Part shown: positions 33,486 through 46,500 of the stretch, in pieces | Position numbering within the stretch: the first letter of the stretch is position 1 | Layout of the letters: every line of letters starts with the position of its first letter | Source of the DNA: Lethocerus indicus | Lineage: Eukaryota; Arthropoda; Insecta; Hemiptera; Belostomatidae | Assembly (NCBI GenBank): GCA_019843655.1 | Contig: JACDQD010000007.1 | Coordinates: 27,432,816 to 27,496,815 of the forward strand | Length of the DNA stretch: 64,000 nt | Reading direction: 5' to 3' | The notes under the pieces: generated by a model | What the model was told of the DNA's origin: nothing | Databases searched by the model: none | The model's input: the letters and a program-made list of their open reading frames with translations, nothing else | Program-made: the position numbers and the translations under genes

Positions 33486-33570
33486 GAAAAAAGAAAAAAA
33501 ACCCCGATAATGAAACGAGAGAAGCCCACTCTGGGGACAGTTTCTCTTCTGGAGGTCAAACCGATGTCAG

Positions 33571-33780
33571 CCAGTGTCTGTGTGTGTCTGTGTCTGTGTG
33601 TCTGTGTCTGTGTGTGTGTGTCTGTGTCTGTGTGTCTGTGTGTCTGTGTCTGTGTGTCTGTGTCTGTGTGTCTGTGTCTGTGTGTCTGTGTCTGTGTGTC
33701 TGTGTCTGTGTGTCTGTGTCTGTGTGTCTGTGTCTGTGTCTGTGTCTGTGTGTCTGTGTTCTTGTGTCTGTGTGTCGTGT
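33571..33780. repeat. (TGTGTC)n microsatellite
   Basis: About 210 bp of mixed TGTC and TGTG units. It creates low-complexity open frames on both strands. Confidence 0.95.
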
Positions 33781-33959
33781 CTGCATACATAACATAACAG
33801 CGTTGCACAAATGCACCGGCGTCATTATCTCCGGCCTTAACGAATTGGGAACGCCAAAAGTGGGCCTCCGCTGGAGAGGGGCCCGTTCCACTGTTATTGG
33901 CGAAAAGCCCGCCACACCTGGATAAACTTGAACGCTCTACGGAGGACACGAACGCAAAT

Positions 33960-34620
33960 ATTTTCATTTCTCAATAAATACAATGATTACATCGGTAAAA
34001 CGATATACGGATAGACGATTCGTACGCGCATTCCGGCCTACGGGGCCTTTCTACATATATTAGGAAAGTAATCGACAATTTATTAAGATGTATTTCGGTC
34101 TTGAGGAGTTCCTCGAGAGGGGAATCGAAAATTTGCCCGAAAGTGGCAGAGAGTTGTTGTGATAATATCGGGGAATATATAGTAGATTAATAATTAAAGT
34201 TTCTTTTTTAGCAAAATAAAATGAATTCCAAAGTCAAAATGTTGATTACTCTTGGCTACCCCTAATATATATGCTTAAATATTATGATACATTAATCTTG
34301 AATTGTTTACAGTATTGGGGTAATAATCGGGAAAATTTATTAAAAGAAAACCCCGAGAACTTAAGCTACACTCACTTCATTCACTCACGCACTTTGCACT
34401 TGCCACTTGGGTTCACTACAAGATAAGATACAAACAAAGTTTTATTTCTTTAAATACAAATGATACATCGATAAAACGATATACAAAAATGGTGATTCCT
34501 ACATGCATTCCGCCCTATTGGCCTTACTATATATATACTTAAATATTGTAGTACATTGATCGTGAATTTTTAACAATATTTGCACTTGCCACTTGGGTTC
34601 AGTACACTGCTCGCGAAACT
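33960..34620 (+). repeat. Two copies of an unnamed repeat, one split by a mariner end
   Basis: CATTCCGGCCTACGGGGCCTT, TTAAATATTATGATACATTA and ACACTCACTTCATTCACTCA define it; the second copy starts near 34423. A third copy lies at 62640-62890. It looks like the edge of a larger transposon, possibly an LTR, but no coding part is seen. Confidence 0.6.
34060..34265 (+). mobile_element. Mariner 3'-end element inserted in another repeat
   Basis: Inverse orientation: TTAGGAAAGTAATCGACAAT to TTACTCTTGGCTACCCCTAA, flanked by TA. The host repeat continues on both sides, so the insertion is later than the host copy. Confidence 0.8.
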
Positions 34621-35890
34621 CGGTGTCTGTGCACTTATCACTGTATACCGTCGGTAGCACTATGACACTGTACGGACATCGACTAGTACCACCGAACAGT
34701 CAGGAAGAAAATACTTGTTTTTGCAAATACAAATAGCGAATAATTTCACTGCGAATACAAATAGGACTTCGAGAAAAACGATATACAATAGATGCATATC
34801 TGAAGACGGGCCGAACCGACGTACAAAATTCCTCGATAATAACGCAGAAATAACGGTTTTTTTTTGTATTTTGCAAAAACAACTTTAACAGTTATAGGTG
34901 CAATACAAGCGTATTTTTCACGGCATGTTTGTCTCGATAAAGAAACAATCCAGTGATGGCGCTTTTGACACGATTTAACTGCTGTCCGAGACGATCTCTG
35001 GGATTTAAGCCGTCGTGGTGGGGACAGTGGATGGGCAAGAGAGGAAAGGGACTGGACACGAGTGGATTGGGGATGAAGAGAAAGGGGCGGAAAGTGGAAC
35101 TTGAGGAATCGGGATTTTGCGACTTCGTCGACTGTCGGGGTATGTTGAGGTCATGAGGGATTGTCCGGTCAGAAACATACCCCCCGGGGGGGAGCATTAA
35201 GGATTGTAAGAAGGACTTTTGATTGGAATCTCCGGATGCGAACGATGTCGGATGTCTCGGTATCACTTTGTATATTGCCAGTTTGTTACTTGAGGTCAAT
35301 TTCGATGTCCGTTCTAGTAACGGCCTTAAGAGTCCCAATTGTCTCTTTAAGTCGATTCTTTTGAGTCGGGTGTGGGGATAGAAATAACGGGCAAATTATT
35401 AATTTACAACCCCATTTTTAAATTCTCTCCGTCACGCTCCCTTCCCGATTCTCCCTGTTCACTAGTACATCTCAGCAGTTCAATAATTAAGTGAATACAC
35501 GTGAAAATCATCCGTTTTTGCATAGTTTTAATTATGCTATCTGTTATCCAACGGTCGGGGATATGGTCCCCTATAAACCCCCCCCCCCCCTCGTACCCCC
35601 TTCTTTTGCCCCGGCCGTATTTTTGAGACCGCGAAACTCTCCAGAACGACTTCGAAACACAGCTCGGCTGAGACCGCAGACTGGAATAAAAACTGGACCG
35701 CGGGTGGACGGGGGTAAGCGCCGCCGGGGCGAGGAAGAGGGAGGAAACCGGGCCTTTCTAAAACTCGATTCTAACTTCTTAGGTTTCGAATTAAAACCAT
35801 TCTCGGCTATTCGAAGCAAAAAAAAAACCGAAATCTTCCAGTGTTTCGTAATACAATGACGCCCATCCTCAACAATAAATGTTGGAAATA
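34620..35890. other. Unassigned stretch
   Basis: Open frames of 60-148 codons on both strands have no recognised family. A C-rich run lies at 35578-35590. Confidence 0.3.
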
Positions 35891-35897
35891 TTCGGTC

Positions 35898-36290
35898 GAC
35901 AACTAAGTAATTGCGAAGTTCGCCGACAAGTGGCGTTGTACATATTTTCAAGTACGTCAACATTTTTGCCCAGATAAGATTCTTCGATACGTTGTCATTT
36001 GGTCCTTTCTGAAACATTCGGTATCAAAATTGTACGCCGTGTACGGCCTTAAAAGAACGGCTGTGTTTCGGTACCGGTTCGGAAAATTCAGGTCGGGGGA
36101 ATTTTTTTCATTGAAAGACGAGGAGCGCTCTGGACGTCCGCTGGAGAGGTCGACGATGACCGGAATAAAGGCCATTATTGCGATTCGGATCGCCATAGTC
36201 CAACACTGGGACCATTCAAAACCATCTACGGCTTATCCGTGCAGAATGACGCCACTTGCGACGGTTGAATTCCGCAATTACTTAGTTGTC
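35898..36290 (+). mobile_element. Mariner deletion derivative, second copy
   Basis: Ends GACAACTAAGTAATTGCGAAG and CGCAATTACTTAGTTGTC. On the plus strand it keeps [23 protein letters not shown] of the mariner transposase. It is the same family as 12954-13383 in opposite orientation. Confidence 0.82.
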
Positions 36291-36299
36291 AACCCGATA

Positions 36300-36890
36300 T
36301 TTCCTTTAACTTTCTTCAAGTGGATACTTTTCCTCACTAACTTCGCCTGATATAGGAAGGCGGAAGTGCGAACAGGACGCTTTCCAGGGTGTGTTCCTCC
36401 TGTGCCTCATGCCAACGCTGCATTTACCCTCGGTAAAAGCCCTCCTCGTTGCAATTTCCTCATTTCCTCTCCGGCCGATTTATTCCCGACAATTTCTCAA
36501 CGCTATTTTTCTTTTCGAGAAAAAAAAAGCCGCGTTATTGTAGCGCGTAATTTGAGTTTTTCGCAACGCGTTCTCGGCCCAGGTTCGGTGCAGAAAGAAC
36601 GGTGGGGGGGGGTTGAACGGGTCTGAGAAACTTTGAATCGATAAGGCCCCTAATATGCAACAACGTTGGGGCCTCTCCGGCCTCGGTTGAACACAGCTAT
36701 TTGCCTGTTGGGCAAGTCCGATTGCCGAGGTGGGCAATTAGAGGAGGCCGACTGTCTAACAGCCGGCTAACTAACTAGCTAGCTAGCTAGCTAACTAACT
36801 AACCGACTCTAAACTGGGTCATGCGGGAAGGAAGACCATGGACTGGAAACGATTAAAAAAAACACAATGTCAAGCCCCCGACACGCTAAG
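36300..36890. other. Unassigned stretch with (CTAG)n
   Basis: Palindromic (CTAG)n at about 36772-36795. No gene recognised. Confidence 0.4.
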
Positions 36891-36892
36891 TT

Positions 36893-36965
36893 CAATTGGA
36901 GGACTTCTGGGAAAACAAGCCCACACGCCGACACGCTGAACTTTCGAAGCTGGCGAAGGTCGTCT
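36893..36965 (+). pseudogene. Possible hAT-type transposase dimerisation fragment
   Basis: Reads MEDFWENKP..HAELSKLAKVV, resembling the FW...Y..LSKLAK..LS stretch of hAT C-termini, then diverges. The same DNA (GGAGGACTTCTGGGAAAA) recurs at 32940. Weak; family assignment is by eye. Confidence 0.25.
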
Positions 36966-37039
36966 CTCGAAAACAGAATCCTTTAGAATTTATTTTCAAT
37001 ATTTTCTATAATACGGGCCGTATTTTCCTCGTATTAATT

Positions 37040-37795
37040 TTTACTCTTAATAAAATTGCAAGGTGTAATACAATACACTTTACGGGTTTGCGACTGAAAA
37101 CTGCATTTGTGGGCCGAGTTTGCGCCAAATATCGCATTTTTGGGCCAATTTTGCTCCTAAAAACAGCATTCTTGGGCCGATTTTGCGCTTAAAAATTTTG
37201 AACAATTTTGCGCCTAAAACAGCATTTTGCGCCTTAAAACCACATTTTTGGCCTAAATACCACATTATTGGGCCGATTTAGCGCATAAAACGTTATTTTG
37301 AGCCTAAATATCGCATTTTGGGCCGATTTTGCTCCTAAAACCGCATTTTCGTCCTAAAACCGTACTCTTAGGCCGATTTTGCGCTTAAAACCGCATTTTC
37401 GTCCTAAAACCGTACTCTTAGGCCGATTTTTGCGCTAAAAACCGCATTTTCGTCCCTAAAAATTTTGGGCCGATTTTGCTCCTAAAAACCGCATTTTTCG
37501 TCCTAAAAACCGTACTCTTAGGCCGATTTTGCGCTTAAAAATCGCATTTTTGAACAATTTTGCGCCTTAAAACCACATTTTTGGACCGATTTTGCGACTA
37601 AAAACAACATTTTTGGGTCTATAAACAGCATTTTTTGGCCGATTTTGGCCCTAAAAACCGCATTTTTTTGCCGATTTCGCGCATTAAAACCACATTCTTA
37701 TTGGGCCGATTTTGCGCCTAAAAACGTCATTTTTGGGCCTAAATATCGCATTTTTGGACCGATTTTATGCTTAAAAAACGCATATTTTATCGTAT
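37040..37795 (+). repeat. ~32 bp GGGCCGATTTTGCG repeat, tract 2
   Basis: Opens at CTCTTAATAAAATTGCAAGG as tract 1 does. Contains a small higher-order duplication: CATTTTCGTCCTAAAACCGT with ACTCTTAGGCCGATTTT appears three times at 37342-37530. Confidence 0.9.
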
Positions 37796-37945
37796 CGGTA
37801 TCGGGGTCGCTGCAATTGGACAGTGACACAGTGGGCCCAAGAGGCATCGATGAAGGTGCCGAAAGTGACCACTACTGAAGAAGATGGCGAGCGGCCGAAA
37901 CCGGCGAGAGGAAACCGTCCGACTCCTGCAAAGCTTAATCGTCGG
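37795..37945 (+). mobile_element. Foldback fragment adjoining tract 2
   Basis: CAGTGACACAGTGGG, CACTACTGAAGAAGATGGCG and CGGCCGAAACCGGCGAGAGG. Confidence 0.6.
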
Positions 37946-38009
37946 AATCTGTATGTAATTCTTTGTAAAATTGTTACAAGGTCCAGTTCGTTCACGAATT
38001 TGCAACTTC

Positions 38010-38011
<2 letters not shown>

Positions 38012-38066
<55 letters not shown>
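38012..38066. repeat. (TA)n microsatellite
   Basis: About 27 TA units. Confidence 0.95.
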
Positions 38067-38069
<3 letters not shown>

Positions 38070-38070
<1 letters not shown>

Positions 38071-38740
38071 CCTTCAATTCAAAACTATCCCATCACTGAT
38101 GATTTGACAGAATTTGACAGCCACTGTGAGCTTATGTCGGTCGGATTCTCCGTACAAAGTGACACTAGTGCTGTGTCACTAAAATATAATTTAAAAATTG
38201 TATTCGTGACAAGCCACGGTTATTACATTCAAAGTTTTTTTGTTTTGTCAAAAACTTACAGTATGGTACAACTTATAGGTACCAACCCCAGAAAGTGGAA
38301 GTAAACGGATACAATGATGTACACAGTATAAACCTATCCACAGCGTAATACTGTCAGATCAATTTAAAATTACTTAAAATTCCACCTATAAGTGGAATAT
38401 TCCTGCCTGATTTATAATAATGTTCAGGAACCGGATAGAGGTATACGAAAGCTAAATTTGAGATTCGCAATTAAATCTTGTTATTATTGGTGTTTTAAGA
38501 CTCAATATTTTGTGATTTTGTAATTTAAACAAGTCAATTTAAAGACTGACTACATTTATAAACAGTTATTATTATTAAAAATATAAATGATTAAAACTAT
38601 ATAAATGTATAATGTATCAATTACATATATTACGCATAATATATTACACAAAAAAGGAGCTGGCTTACCTACACATGTAATTAAAAAAGAGAAACTAAAA
38701 CAAAAAATTATATTAGCTACATTAAATGAGAATACATAAA
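38070..38740. other. AT-rich unassigned stretch
   Basis: No gene recognised; a 66-codon frame at 38104 has no family resemblance. Confidence 0.4.
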
Positions 38741-38803
38741 TACATTAGAACTCGAGTTCTAATTACTAATTGTATTATTTTATTCATATGTAGACAACTC
38801 TGA

Positions 38804-38865
<62 letters not shown>

Positions 38866-39249
38866 ATTTTAGAGTTGAGTTATACAAGTGATATAATTTC
38901 ATATTGTATTTAATTGTGAAAATAGAGATTTGATTTTCAAAAAATATTTAACCAACCACCCTCCTTTAATATAATATGAGGAAATTAAATTATTAATGGT
39001 ATTATTTTATTCATATGGAGGCTGCTGTGAGTGTGTGTATATATAAATATATATACACATAAATAATTTAGAGTTGAGTTATACAAGTAATATAATTTCA
39101 TATTGTATTTAGTTGTAAAAATAGAGATTTGATTTTTAAAAAATATTTAACCCAACACCCTGCTTTAATTTAATACGAGGAAATTAAATTATTAATGCTA
39201 TTATTTCATTCATATGAAGGCTTCTTGGAGTGTGAATATATATAAATAA

Positions 39250-39290
<41 letters not shown>

Positions 39291-39456
39291 TATTTTAGAG
39301 TTGAGTTATACCAGTGATATAATTTCATATTGTATTTAATTGTGAAAATAGAGATTTGATTTTTAAAAAATATTTAACCCACCACCCTCCTTTAATTTAA
39401 TAGGAAGAAATTAAATTAATAATACTATTGTTTTATTCATATGGAGGATGCTCTGA

Positions 39457-39538
<82 letters not shown>
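38740..39538 (+). repeat. Three to four tandem ~200-225 bp AT-rich units with (TA)n cores
   Basis: ATTATTTTATTCATATG (or close) occurs at about 38774, 39000, 39203 and 39424. Each is followed by GAGTGTGTGTATATATA and a (TA)n of different length, then TTTAGAGTTGAGTTATAC. Confidence 0.88.
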
Positions 39539-39542
<4 letters not shown>

Positions 39543-39544
39543 TT

Positions 39545-40572
39545 TTGTTAAAAAAAATGGCAATTTTGGGCCTAATAACTACATTATTGGGCCTAAAAAC
39601 AGCATTTTAAGCCGAGTTTGTGCCTAAAAATCGCACACTTGGGCCGAGTTTGCCGCATTTGTGGGCAAAACCGCATTTGTGGGTCCAATTTGTACCTAAA
39701 AACCCCATTTTTGGACGATTATGCGTTTCTGGTCCCAGAAACCGCATCATTGGGCCTAAACCAGCAATTTTGAGCTTTTTTTGGGCCTAAAGACTGCATT
39801 TTTGGGGCAATTTTGCGCATGAAAACCGCTATTTGGGGCCTGAAAACCGCATTTGTGGGCATAAAATCGGTCCAAAATGCGTTTTTTAGGCCCAAATCGT
39901 ACCAAAAATGCAGTTGTTAGGTCCAAAAATGTGGTTTTAATGCGCGAAATCGGCCAAAAATGCGGTTTTTAGGCGCAAAATCTGGTCAAAAATGCGGTTT
40001 TTTGGCCCAATACCATCCAAAAAATGCAGTTTTTAGGCCCATTAATGTGGTTCATAAGCACAAAATCGACCCAACAATACGGGTTTTAGGTCCAAAAATC
40101 CGGATTTTAAATTTGGTTTGAAGGGACAGAATCGGCCAAAAATGCGGTATTTAGGCGTAAAATCGGCCAAAAAATGCAGTTTTTGGGCAAAATCGGCTCA
40201 AAAATACGGTTTTTAGGTCAAAAAATCCGGTTTTTAAATGTGGTTTGAAGGGGCAGAATCGGCCAAAAATGCGGTATTTAGGCGCAAAATGGGCCAAAAA
40301 ATGCAGTTTTTAGGGCCAAAATCGGCCCAAAAATACAGTTATTAGGCCCAAAATCAGTAAAAAATGCAGTGTTTAGGCCCAACACCATCCCAAAAAATGC
40401 AGTTTATAGGCCAAAAATCGGCCAAAAAATGCGGTTTCTAGACCCATAAAAGAGGCTTTTAGGCCCAACATCGGCCCAAAAATGCGGTTTTTAGGTGCCA
40501 AAATGCTGTTTTTAAGCCCAAAGATGGGGTTTTTAGGCCCAAAATCGACCAAAAAATGCGGTTTCAAGCCCG
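39545..40572. repeat. ~32 bp GGGCCGATTTTGCG repeat, tract 3, with orientation switch
   Basis: Runs forward to about 39850 (GGGCCTGAAAACCGCATTTG), then in inverse orientation (AAAATGCGGTTTTTAGGCGC) up to the first 104 bp satellite unit. Confidence 0.9.
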
Positions 40573-43500
40573 CAATTTTTGAAAATCGAAAATTAAGGTT
40601 TTTCGAAAATTTTCGAATATCGATCCCATATTCCACCCACAAGTGTACCAAAGTGAGTTACACTTGCCCCTAAAAAGGCGGCTTGAAAATCGAAAATTAA
40701 GGTTTTTCGAAAATTTTCGAATATCGATCCCATATTCCACCCACAAGTGTACCAAAGTGAGTTACACTTGCCCTAAAGGCGGCTTGAAAATCGAAAATTA
40801 GGTTTTTCGAAAATTTTCGAATATCGATCCCATATTCCACCCACAAGTGTACCAAAGTGAGTTACACTTGCCCTAAAGGCGGCTTGAAAATCGAAAATTA
40901 AGGTTTTCGAAAATTTTCGAATATCGATCCCATATTCCACCCACACCAACCCGGCCCGAAAATTTTCGGAGTGTACCAAAAGTTACACTTGCCCCCGTTT
41001 TCGAAAATTTTCGAATATCGATCCATATTCCACCCACAAGTGTACCAAAGTGAGTTACACTTGCCCCTAAAAAGAACGGCTGAAAATCGAAAATTAAGGT
41101 TTTCGAAAATTTTCGAATATCGATCCCATATTCCACCCACAAGTGTACCAAAGTGAGTTACACTTGCCCTAAAGGCGGCTTGGAGGTTTTCGAAAATTTT
41201 CGAATATCGATCCCATATTCCACCCACAAGTGTACCAAAGTGAGTTACACCCCTAAAAGCGGTTTTCGAAAATTTTCGAATATCGATCCCATATTCCACC
41301 CACCCAAAGTGAACACCAAAGGTTTTTCGAAAATTTTCGAATATCGATCCCATATTCCACCCACAAGTGTACCAAAGTGAGTTACACTTGCCCCTAAAAG
41401 GCGGCTTGAAAATCGAAAATTAAGGTTTTCGAAAATTTTCGAATATCGATCCCATATTCCACCCACAAGTGTACCAAAGTGAGACTTGTGAAAATTTTTC
41501 GAAAATTTTCGAATATCGATCCCATATTCCACCCACAAGTGTACCAAAGTGAGTTACACTTGCCCCTAAAAGGCGGTTGAAAATCGAAAATTGCCCCTAA
41601 AAGGCGGCTTGAAAATCGAAAATTAAGTTTTTGAAAATTTTCGAATATCGATCCCATATTCCACCCACAAGTGTACCAAAGTGAGTGAAAACGGCTTGAA
41701 AATCGAAAAAAGGTTTTCGAAAATTTTCGAATATCGATCCCATATTCCACACTTGCCCTAAAAAGAAAATCGAAAATTAAGGTTTTCGAAAATTTTCGAA
41801 TATCGATCCCATATTCCACCCACAAGTGTACCAAAGTGAGTTACACTTGCCCCTAAAAGGCGGCTTGAAAATCGAAAATTAGGTTTTCGAAAATTTTCGA
41901 ATATCGATCCCATATTCCACCCACAAGTGTACCAAAGCCCCTAAAGGCGGCTTGGTAAGGTTTTCGAAAATTTTCGAATATCGATCCCATATTCCACCCA
42001 CAAGTGTACCAAAGTGAGTTACACTTGCCCTAAAGGCGGCTTGAAAATCGAAAAATTTAGGGTTTTTCGAAAATTTTCGAATATCGATCCCATATTCCAC
42101 CCACAAGTGTACCAAAGTGAGTTACACTTGCCCCTGAAATGGCGGGGAAAATCGAAAATTAAGGTTTTTGAAAATTTTCGAATATCGATCCCATATTCCA
42201 CCCACAAGTGTACCAAAGTGAGTTACACTTGCCCCTAAAAAGGCGGCTTGAAAATCGAAAATTAAGGTTTTTCGAAAATTTTCGAATATCGATCCCATAT
42301 TCCACCCACAAGTGTACCAAAGTGAGTTACACTTGCCCCTAAAAGGCGGCTTGAAAATCGAAAATTAAGGTTTTTCGAAAATTTTCGAATATCGATCCCA
42401 TATTCCACCCACAAGTGTACCAAAGTGAGTTACACTTGCCCTAAAAGGCGGCTTGAAAATCGAAAATTAAGGTTTTCGAAAATTTTCGAATATCGATCCC
42501 ATATTCCACCCACAAGTGTACCAAAGTGAGTTACACTTGCCCTAAAAAGGCGGCTTGAAAATCGAAAATTAAGGTTTTCGAAAATTTTCGAATATCGATC
42601 CCATATTCCACCCACAAGTGTACCAAAGTGAGTTACACTTGCCCCTAAAAGGCGGCTTGAAAATCGAAAATTAAGGTTTTCGAAAATTTTCGAATATCGA
42701 TCCCATATTCCACCCACAAGTGTACCAAAGTGAGTTACACTTGCCCCTAAAAGGCGGCTTGAAAATCGAAAATTAAGGTTTTTCGAAAATTTTCGAATAT
42801 CGATCCCATATTCCACCCACAAGTGTACCAAAGTGAGTTACACTTGCCCCTAAAAAGGCGGCTTGAAAATCGAAAATTAAGGTTTTTCGAAAATTTTCGA
42901 ATATCGATCCCATATTCCACCCACAAGTGTACCAAAGTGAGTTACACTTGCCCCTAAAAGGCGGCTTGAAAATCGAAAATTAGGTTTTCGAAAATTTTCG
43001 AATATCGATCCCATATTCCACCCACAAGTGTACCAGGAGACACTTGCCCCTGAAAAGGCGGGTTGAAAATCGAAAATTAAGGTTTTTCGAAAATTTTCGA
43101 ATATCGATCCCATATTCCACCCACAAGTGTACCAAAGTGAGTTACACTTGCCCCTAAAAAGGCGGCTTGAAAATCGAAAATTAAGGTTTTTCGAAAATTT
43201 TCGAATATCGATCCCATATTCCACCCAAGTGTACAAGTGTACTTGCCCCAAAGTGAGTTAGGTTTTCGAAAATTTTCTTGATCCCATATTCCACCCCAAG
43301 TGTACCAAAAGTTACACTTGCTAAAAAGGCGGGTTGAAAATCGAAAATTAAGGTTTTTCGAAAATTTTCGAATATCGATCCCATATTCCACCCACAAGTG
43401 TACCAAAGTGAGTTACACTTGCCCCTAAAAAGGCGGCTTGAAAATCGAAAATTAAGGTTTTTCGAAAATTTTCGAATATCGATCCCATATTCCACCCACA

Positions 43501-46500
43501 AGTGTACCAAAGTGAGTTACACTTGCCCCTAAAAGGCGGCTTGAAAATCGAAAATTAAGGTTTTCAAAAATTCTCGAATATGATCCCATATTCCACCCAC
43601 AAGTGTACCAAAGTGAGTTACACTTGCCCCTAAAAGGCGGCTTGAAAATCGAAAATTAGGTTTTCGAAAATTTTCGAATATCGATCCCATATTCCACCCA
43701 CAAGTGTACCAAAGTGAGTTACACTTGCCCCTAAAAGGCGGCTTGAAAATCGAAAATTAAGGTTTTTCGAAAATTTTCGAATATCGATCCCATATTCCAC
43801 CCACAAGTGTACCAAAGTGAGTTACACTTGCCCCTAAAAGGCGGCTTGAAAATCGAAAATTAAGGTTTTCGAAAATTTTCGAATATCGATCCCATATTCC
43901 ACCCACAAGTGTACCAAAGTGAGTTACACTTGCCCCTAAAAGGCGGCTTGAAAATCGAAAATTAAGGTTTTCGAAAATTTTCGAATATCGATCCCATATT
44001 CCACCCACAAGTGTACCAAAGTGAGTTACACTTGCCCCTAAAAGGCGGCTTGAAAATCGAAAATTAAGGTTTTCGAAAATTTTCGAATATCGATCCCATA
44101 TTCCACCCACAAGTGTACCAAAGTGAGTTACACTTGCCCCTAAAAGGCGGCTTGAAAATCGAAAATTAAGGTTTTTCGAAAATTTTCGAATATCGATCCC
44201 ATATTCCACCCACAAGTGTACCAAAGTGAGTTACACTTGCCCCTAAAAAGGCGGCTTGAAAATCGAAAATTAAGGTTTTTCGAAAATTTTCGAATATCGA
44301 TCCCATATTCCACCCACAAGTGTACCAAAGTGAGTTACACTTGCCCCTAAAAAGGCGGCTTGAAAATCGAAAATTAAGGTTTTTCGAAAATTTTCGAATA
44401 TCGATCCCATATTCCACCCACAAGTGTACCAAAGTGAGTTACACTTGCCCCTAAAAGGCGGGCTTGAAAATCGAAAATTAAGGTTTTCGAAAATTTTCGA
44501 ATATCGATCCCATATTCCACCCACAAGTGTACCAAAGTGAGTTACACTTGCCCCTAAAAAGGCGGCTTGAAAATCGAAAATTAAGGTTTTTCGAAAATTT
44601 TCGAATATCGATCCCATATTCCACCCACAAGTGTACCAAAGTGAGTTACACTTGCCCCTGAAACGGCGGGTTGAAAATCGAAAATTAAGGTTTTTCGAAA
44701 ATTTTCGAATATCGATCCCATATTCCACCCACAAGTGTACCAAAGTGAGTTACACTTGCCCCTAAAAAGGCGGCTTGAAAATCGAAAATTAAGGTTTTTC
44801 GAAAATTTTCGAATATCGATCCCATATTCCACCCACAAGTGTACCAAAGTGAGTTACACTTGCCCCTAAAAGGCGGCTTGAAAATCGAAAATTAAGGTTT
44901 TCGAAAATTTTCGAATATCGATCCCATATTCCACCCACAAGTGTACCAAAGTGAGTTACACTTGCCCCTAAAAGGCGGCTTGAAAATCGAAAATTAAGGT
45001 TTTCGAAAATTTTCGAATATCGATCCCATATTCCACCCACAAGTGTACCAAAGTGAGTTACACTTGCCCCTAAAAGGCGGCTTGAAAATCGAAAATTAGG
45101 TTTTCGAAAATTTTCGAATATCGATCCCATATTCCACCCACAAGTGTACCAAAGTGAGTTACACTTGCCCCTAAAAAGGCGGCGAAAATCGAAAATTAAG
45201 GTTTTCGAAAATTTTCGAATATCGATCCCATATTCCACCCACAAGTGTACCAAAGTGAGTTACACTTGCCCCTAAAAAGGCGGGTTGAAAATCGAAAATT
45301 TAGGTTTTTCGAAAATTTTCGAATATCGATCCCATATTCCACCCACAAGTGTACCAAAGTGAGTTACACTTGCCCTAAAAGGCGGGCTTGAAAATCGAAA
45401 ATTAAGGTTTTCGAAAATTTTCGAATATCGATCCCATATTCCACCCACAAGTGTACCAAAGTGAGTTACACTTGCCCCTAAAAAGGCGGTTGAAAATCGA
45501 AAATTAAGGTTTTCGAAAATTTTCGAATATCGATCCCATATTCCACCCACAAGTGTACCAAAGTGAGTTACACTTGCCCCTAAAAGGCGGCTTGAAAATC
45601 GAAAATTAAGGTTTTCGAAAATTTTCGAATATCGATCCCATATTCCACCCACAAGTGTACCAAAGTGAGTTACACTTGCCCCTAAAAGGCGGCTTGAAAA
45701 TCGAAAATTTAAGGTTTTCGAAAATTTTCGAATATCGATCCCATATTCCACCCACAAGTGTACCAAAGTGAGTTACACTTGCCCCTAAAAGGCGGGTTGA
45801 AAATCGAAAATTAAGGTTTTCGAAAATTTTCGAATATCGATCCCATATTCCACCCACAAGTGTACCAAAGTGAGTTACACTTGCCCCTAAAAAGGCGGCT
45901 TGAAAATCGAAAATTTAGGTTTTTCGAAAATTTTCGAATATCGATCCCATATTCCACCCACAAGTGTACCAAAGTGAGTTACACTTGCCCCTAAAAAGGC
46001 GGCTTGAAAATCGAAAATTAAGGTTTTTCGAAAATTTTCGAATATCGATCCCATATTCCACCCACAAGTGTACCAAAGTGAGTTACACTTGCCCCTAAAA
46101 AGGCGGCTTGAAAATCGAAAATTAAGGTTTTTCGAAAATTTTCGAATATCGATCCCATATTCCACCCACAAGTGTACCAAAGTGAGTTACACTTGCCCCT
46201 AAAAGGCGGCTTGAAAATCGAAAATTAAGGTTTTCGAAAATTTTCGAATATCGATCCCATATTCCACCCACAAGTGTACCAAAGTGAGTTACACTTGCCC
46301 CTAAAAAGGCGGCTTGAAAATCGAAAATTAAGGTTTTTCGAAAATTTTCGAATATCGATCCCATATTCCACCCACAAGTGTACCAAAGTGAGTTACACTT
46401 GCCCCTAAAAGGGCGGCTTGAAAATCGAAAATTAAGGTTTTTCGAAAATTTTCGAATATCGATCCCATATTCCACCCACAAGTGTACCAAAGTGAGTTAC

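Noticed and set aside
33164..33967. Long plus and minus frames rich in CVCVS or HTDTQ
   Set aside because: Products of (GA)n and (TGTGTC)n microsatellites.
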